Shown: in pieces, positions 42,986 to 46,532 of the stretch
Layout of the letters: every line of letters starts with the position of its first letter
How positions within the stretch are numbered: the first letter of the stretch is position 1
Origin: Hahella ganghwensis DSM 17046
GTDB lineage: Bacteria; Pseudomonadota; Gammaproteobacteria; Pseudomonadales; Oleiphilaceae
Direction of reading: 5' to 3'
DNA: 46,532 bases
Assembly (NCBI RefSeq): GCF_000376785.1
Contig: NZ_AQXX01000090.1
Span: 1 to 46,532 of the forward strand
Position numbers and translations under genes: made by a program
The notes under the pieces: generated by a model
Seen by the model: the letters and a program-made list of their open reading frames with translations, nothing else
What the model was told of the DNA's origin: nothing
Database searches by the model: none

Positions 42986-44881
42986 TTGTCCGATAACTAT
43001 AATGCTGATTCTATTGAAGTTTTAAATGGCCTTGATCCTGTACGTCGGCGGCCCGGAATGTACACCGATACCACCCGGCCCAATCACCTGGCGCAGGAAG
43101 TCATCGATAACAGTGTGGATGAAGCGTTGGCCGGCCATGCCCGGCAAATGGATGTGGTCTTGCATAAGGACGGCTCTCTCTCGGTGACTGATGATGGTCG
43201 TGGTATGCCTGTGGATGTTCATAAAGAAGAGGGGATGCCCGGAGTTGAACTGATTCTGACCAAACTGCATGCCGGTGGTAAGTTCTCCAACAAGAACTAC
43301 CAATTCTCCGGTGGTCTCCACGGGGTCGGTGTATCTGTAGTGAACGCGCTGTCTTTGAACCTGGAAGTCACCATCCGTCGTGATGCCAAGGTTCACCGAA
43401 TCACTTTCGCCAATGGTGACAAAACCAATGATCTGGAAGTGGTGGATACCTGCGGCAAGCGCAATACCGGTACCACGGTTAAGTTCCTGCCCGATCCCAA
43501 GTATTTCGATTCCCCCAAATTCTCTTTGTCCCGACTGCGTCATATTCTTCGGGCCAAAGCGGTGCTCTGTTCTGGCCTGAAAGTCACTTTCCGGGACGAA
43601 AATACCGGTGACAAAGACGAGTGGTATTACGAAGACGGGTTAAGAGATTATCTGCGTGGCACTACCCAGACACTGGTCACTCTGCCTGAAGAGCCCTTTA
43701 TCGGCCAGATGGCAGGCAATACCGAAGCCGTTGACTGGGCTGTCCAGTGGTTGCCGGAAGGGGGAGAGATGATCACTGAAAGTTATGTGAACCTGATTCC
43801 CACCGCGCAGGGAGGAACCCACGTTAATGGTCTGAGGACCGGCCTGTTGGAGGCGCTCAGGGAGTTCTGTGAATTCCGTAACCTGACGCCACGGGGAGTT
43901 AAACTGACCCCTGAGGATGTGTGGGATAAGTGCTGTTACGTCCTGTCAGTCAAGATGCAGGAGCCCCAGTTCTCCGGTCAGACCAAAGAGCGCCTTTCCT
44001 CACGGGAATGCGCCACCTTCGTTTCCGGCGTTGTGAAAGATTCATTCAGCCTGTGGCTGAACCAGCATACTGCCGACGCGGAGCTGCTGGCAGAACTGGC
44101 AATCAGCAATGCCCAGAGGCGCTTGCGAGCAGCCAAGAAAGTCGAACGTAAAAAGGTCACACAGGGCCCTGCTTTGCCCGGTAAATTGGCTGATTGTAGC
44201 GGTACCGACCCTATGCAGAGCGAACTGTTCCTGGTGGAAGGGGATTCGGCAGGCGGTTCCGCCAAACAGGCGCGGGACCGAGAGTATCAGGCCATCATGC
44301 CTTTACGCGGTAAAATCCTGAACACCTGGGAAGTGGATTCCGAGCAAATCCTGGCCTCTCAGGAAGTGCACGATATTGCCGTCGCCCTGGGGGTTGATCC
44401 TGGCTCCACCAATCTGGGCAGCCTGCGTTATGGCAAGATCTGTATCCTTGCCGATGCGGACTCTGATGGTCTTCACATCGCCACCCTATTGTGTGCTCTG
44501 TTCACCAGACACTTCCGTCCACTGGTTGACGCCGGTCATGTCTTCGTCGCCATGCCACCTTTGTACCGGATCGATATTGGTAAAGACGTTTACTATGCCC
44601 TCGACGACTACGAGAAGCAGGGCATCCTCGACCGCATTGCCGCCGAAAAGAAAAAGGGCAAACCCAACGTCCAACGCTTCAAAGGCCTGGGCGAAATGAA
44701 CCCCATGCAACTCCGCGAAACCACCATGGCCCGCGATACCCGCCGCCTGGTGCAACTCACCATCGAAGATGACGACGGCAGCACCAACGAGATGCTCGAC
44801 ATGATGCTGGCCAAGAAACGGGCAGGGGACCGTAAGAGCTGGTTGGAATCGAAGGGGAATCTGGCGGAGATTGCGGTTTAA
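42986..44881 (+). CDS. parE: DNA topoisomerase IV subunit B
   Basis: 631 residues; start TTG 42986 with AGGAG at 42974-42978. GHKL ATPase: EVIDNSVDEALAGHA (about 39-53), DDGRGMPV, GGLHGVGVSVVNALS. Toprim: ELFLVEGDSAGGSAKQA (about 413-429), PLRGKILNTWE, DADSDGLHIATLL, with the ParE-type SDGLHI rather than the GyrB DVDGSHIRTL. The C-terminus ends in KKRAGDRKSWLESKGNLAEIAV. It decatenates daughter chromosomes with ParC, which is not in the window; downstream are repeats and a broken gene instead. Confidence 0.96.
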   Translation: MSDNYNADSIEVLNGLDPVRRRPGMYTDTTRPNHLAQEVIDNSVDEALAGHARQMDVVLHKDGSLSVTDDGRGMPVDVHKEEGMPGVELILTKLHAGGKFSNKNYQFSGGLHGVGVSVVNALSLNLEVTIRRDAKVHRITFANGDKTNDLEVVDTCGKRNTGTTVKFLPDPKYFDSPKFSLSRLRHILRAKAVLCSGLKVTFRDENTGDKDEWYYEDGLRDYLRGTTQTLVTLPEEPFIGQMAGNTEAVDWAVQWLPEGGEMITESYVNLIPTAQGGTHVNGLRTGLLEALREFCEFRNLTPRGVKLTPEDVWDKCCYVLSVKMQEPQFSGQTKERLSSRECATFVSGVVKDSFSLWLNQHTADAELLAELAISNAQRRLRAAKKVERKKVTQGPALPGKLADCSGTDPMQSELFLVEGDSAGGSAKQARDREYQAIMPLRGKILNTWEVDSEQILASQEVHDIAVALGVDPGSTNLGSLRYGKICILADADSDGLHIATLLCALFTRHFRPLVDAGHVFVAMPPLYRIDIGKDVYYALDDYEKQGILDRIAAEKKKGKPNVQRFKGLGEMNPMQLRETTMARDTRRLVQLTIEDDDGSTNEMLDMMLAKKRAGDRKSWLESKGNLAEIAV

Positions 44882-44912
44882 TCGCTGCTCAGTACGTATT
44901 TATAGAACACTC

Positions 44913-44939
44913 CGGGTCTGACTCTGCGAGTCTGACCCG
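44913..44939. repeat. REP-like palindrome, copy B
   Basis: CGGGTC-T-GACTC, loop TGC, GAGTC-T-GACCCG. Compared with copy A the outer pair has changed from G-C to C-G, which keeps pairing and suggests selection on structure. It lies 31 bp after the parE stop and pairs with copy C. Confidence 0.8.
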
Positions 44940-44971
44940 TTGGTTTGCATAAACTTTAGCTCAGAGTGGCG

Positions 44972-44996
44972 GTGTCAGAGTCCTAGAGTCAGACAT
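44972..44996. repeat. REP-like palindrome, copy C (degenerate, inverted)
   Basis: GTGTCAGAG...GAGTCAGACAT, the reverse orientation of copies A/B with four differences from copy E. The distance from copy B (GAGTC to GGTGTC start 43 bp) equals that between D and E (44 bp), showing a repeated two-unit arrangement. Confidence 0.65.
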
Positions 44997-45059
44997 CGGT
45001 AGAAAATAATAGATCGGTCCCCTTTCTAATAATTTCCCACAAACTTGAAGGAAAATTAC

Positions 45060-45763
45060 ATGCTATTAGTTAAAAACAAAAGTAGCTTTTTAAACTCAGG
45101 GCTAATATTGCTGCCCTTCATTGTAGTTGCCTTCATGAGCGGCTGTGCAGGATATTCCAATCTGAAGAGTGCAGCCTCCGGCCCGCATGCTACTGTAATT
45201 AATACTTCAAGGTGGTCGTTCCCGCAAAAGCGACGGTATTGGAATTAAGAGCCGCTCGTATCTACCCTTCCGAATTTCGAGCACTTCTCTCGCCTTTGGT
45301 CGACTCCGAAACGCCGGAAATCTTGGAGGAAAGCTTGTCATTTGTACCGAAAAATGGTGCTTCTTATGTCGTTAAAGGTTTTTTAAATAACAACTTTTCA
45401 TCAGTCTGGCTAGAGGATGAGCAAGGCAAAATTGTCTCAGATATTTTACACATCAAGCGAGAAGAATTTACCGAAGATGTAATTGAAAAAGTTCATCTTA
45501 AGGTAAACGGCAGTAGAGTTGCCTTATTTGCCGGTATTAATAGAGAGGAAACCTCTGACTTTGTAATTAAAAAGCTAGGAGAGCCTGACGAGGTATTAGA
45601 GGTCCAGCTCAGTGAGCGAGAATATCCTAAACTCATTCAATATCATCGTTATCATGATCTACCTTGGCCGACTCAAACTGTATACCAATACAATGATCTT
45701 GGTAGTGTCTATTTTTGGAAAAGCGACGAAGGGCACTTGACGGTGGCTAACGTTAAACGCTGA
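45060..45763 (+). pseudogene. Lipoprotein gene, frameshifted, unknown family
   Basis: The N-terminal frame (ATG 45060, AAGGAA upstream) encodes a lipoprotein signal, LLPFIVVAFMSGCAG, with Cys29, then runs to HATVINTSR. A one-base change at about 45208-45210 moves to the frame VVVPAKATVLELRAARIYP that stays open to 45763; inserting one A in TCAAGG gives HATVINTSKVVVPAK. The joined protein would be about 234 residues, secreted and membrane-anchored, with a C-terminal LGEPDEVLEVQL and YFWKSDEGHLTV. I recognise no family. AT-rich and flanked on both sides by REP-like pairs, suggesting accessory DNA. A sequencing error is possible. Confidence 0.6.
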
Positions 45764-45864
45764 AAACTATACTATCTCAAGAGATAAAGGGTTCTTATGA
45801 CTCTGAGGGTAAGAAATTGATGGTGAGCTGTTATATGGACGGGAATTGATTCCAGCTGTAAGTC

Positions 45865-45877
45865 CGAGTCTGACCCG
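45865..45877. repeat. REP-like half unit, copy D
   Basis: CGAGTCTGACCCG, the right half of unit B, followed by GTTG as in B. The left half is missing. It precedes copy E by 44 bp, matching the B-C arrangement. Confidence 0.65.
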
Positions 45878-45909
45878 TTGTTTCGGCATGAACCTGAGTT
45901 TACAAAGGA

Positions 45910-45936
45910 GGTGTCAGACTCGCAGAGTCAGACACC
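45910..45936. repeat. REP-like palindrome, copy E (inverted)
   Basis: GGTGTC-A-GACTC, loop GCA, GAGTC-A-GACACC: the same stem with an A-A mismatch, inverted relative to copies A and B. Outer bases again form compensated pairs (GGTGTC with GACACC). Confidence 0.8.
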
Positions 45937-46001
45937 TTGTCTTCACAGATATTCTTTGCACTTATCTGTAGAAGTTCAGATCAGATCTGAACCATTCCAT
46001 T

Positions 46002-46293
46002 TCATATTTTCAATGTCGCCAAATGTAAATTGCTTTTAAACGGTAAAGCTCTCAGGCCATCATTGGACCCCACTTTAAACCGATGATTAATTTTGTCTTC
46101 AGACTGGACCGAGCTGGCTCCACCGTTCTTCAGGGCTTCATGCAGGTCCTGTTTTGGGATTTTATGGTTCTTAATATTGCTAAGTATCCAAAAGTTTAAA
46201 ACTCCGTTTACACCAAGCATTTTAGCTGCTCCTGTCACAGCTTCGCACACGCCTGAATACAGCTTCTTATTAGCCCTTATTAGCGCTTGAGCC
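46002..46293 (-). pseudogene. C-terminal part of an unknown gene, cut by IS66
   Basis: On the minus strand one frame is open from the IS66 end (46293) to TGA at 46002-46004, about 96 codons. The sequence includes LIRANKKLYSGVCEAV, MLGVNGVLNFWIL, KIPKQDLHEALKNGG and INHRFKVGSNDG, which is protein-like. The frame continues open into the IS by chance, so its true N-terminus must be beyond the insertion. I do not recognise the family and cannot exclude a non-coding stretch. Confidence 0.4.
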
Positions 46294-46341
46294 GTAAGCG
46301 TCCGGTAACCCCATCTTGAGCGCGCTACCAACTGACTGGAT

Positions 46342-46369
46342 AGTGTCCACTTATTTTTTAGTGGACACT
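46342..46369. repeat. 10-bp hairpin upstream of IS66 tnpA
   Basis: AGTGTCCACT / AGTGGACACT (46342-46351 and 46360-46369), loop TATTTTTT, ending 4 bp before the tnpA start. It would fold in any mRNA that reads in from outside and could hide the ribosome site, limiting transposition. Confidence 0.6.
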
Positions 46370-46373
46370 TGTT

Positions 46374-46532
46374 ATGATTGTCATAAGCGCACCTCGCTCC
46401 TCCAGAAAACGTCGCCAATATTCCGCAGAATTTAAAGCTAAGATTATTGCTGCCTGCCAACAGCCGGGGGTCTCTGTTTCTGCCATCGCTCTGGATAACG
46501 GGCTCAATGCCAATCTGGTTCGACGCTGGATC
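46374..46532 (+). CDS. tnpA: IS66-family TnpA (OrfA), N-terminal 53 residues
   Basis: From ATG 46374: MIVISAPRSSRKRRQYSAEF, then AKIIAACQQPGVSVSAIALD and NGLNANLVRRWI to the window edge. This is the helix-turn-helix start of IS66 OrfA (Tnp_1/HTH_21-like). In IS66 elements OrfA, OrfB and the OrfC transposase are translationally coupled; the rest is outside. The start codon is part of a TTATGA-TTG-TCATAA hairpin. Confidence 0.83.
   Translation, partial: MIVISAPRSSRKRRQYSAEFKAKIIAACQQPGVSVSAIALDNGLNANLVRRWI

Larger units (their letters stand above)
46294..46532 (+). mobile_element. IS66-family insertion sequence, left end (runs off the window)
   Basis: The end begins GTAAGCGTCCGGTAACC, matching the GTAAGCG terminal sequence of IS66 elements. 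The 8 bp before it, CTTGAGCC (46286-46293), would be the target duplication. A transposase-operon orfA starts inside at 46374. The right end lies beyond the window. Confidence 0.8.

Noticed and set aside
1-46532. CRISPR arrays, tRNA or rRNA genes, prophage or known defence systems
   Set aside because: No regularly spaced repeats, cloverleaf-like sequences, rRNA blocks, phage structural genes or recognised defence proteins were found on reading both strands.

Overview
The window looks like a chromosomal segment of a gammaproteobacterium (Pseudomonas/Oceanospirillales/Alteromonadales-like; genus not resolvable by eye). Reasons: an E. coli-type serA with ACT domain divergent from a D-2-hydroxyglutarate dehydrogenase gene, malate synthase G, topoisomerase IV parE, and a complete acyclic-terpene utilisation (atu) cluster in the gene order I recall from Pseudomonas aeruginosa. 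Housekeeping genes are moderately GC-rich. The two window edges and the tract around 44.9-46.3 kb are AT-richer, carry mobile DNA and hold broken genes.

Layout. 1-1127: end of an IS5-family element inserted into a gene whose last 50 codons survive, then about 700 bp without a convincing gene. 1128-9880: a Cys-cluster protein, serA / D2HGDH / FAH-family hydrolase, glcB with a long 3' region ending in a terminator, a frameshifted DUF2306 membrane protein, a DUF2164 protein and a VOC protein. 9946-13446: a WYL-type regulator, a probable operator, a 48-aa protein, then the DEAD-box helicase gene deaD with a 35-bp perfect inverted repeat in its leader. 13454-16351: a 7TMR-DISM/PAS/GGDEF/EAL protein.

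16565-28852: atuHGFECDBA on the minus strand with divergent TetR gene atuR on the plus strand. Together they encode activation of citronellyl/geranyl acids (AtuH), dehydrogenation (AtuD), biotin-dependent carboxylation (AtuC+AtuF), hydration (AtuE), two SDRs (AtuB, AtuG) and AtuA. An 18-bp palindrome in the atuR-atuA gap overlaps or abuts both predicted promoters.

28928-37454: a signalling island with a lone periplasmic binding protein, a DISM/PAS hybrid histidine kinase with two receivers and an HPt domain, a small membrane protein, a single-domain response regulator and an HPt-REC-REC-GGDEF-EAL protein. The sensor part of this kinase is homologous to that of the GGDEF/EAL protein on the other side of atu, so two related sensors bracket the terpene cluster.

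37553-44881: an MBL-fold hydrolase, an amidase, a secreted subtilisin-like lipoprotein protease and parE. 44882-46532: REP-like imperfect palindromes in inverted pairs flank a frameshifted lipoprotein gene. An unknown minus-strand gene follows, cut by an IS66-family element that runs off the window.

The strongest items for follow-up are the atu cluster with its operator and atypical AtuB, the deaD leader repeat, the REP-like family, the phosphorelay/c-di-GMP island, and the WYL operator/small-protein pair. I found no CRISPR array, tRNA, rRNA or recognisable phage or defence system.
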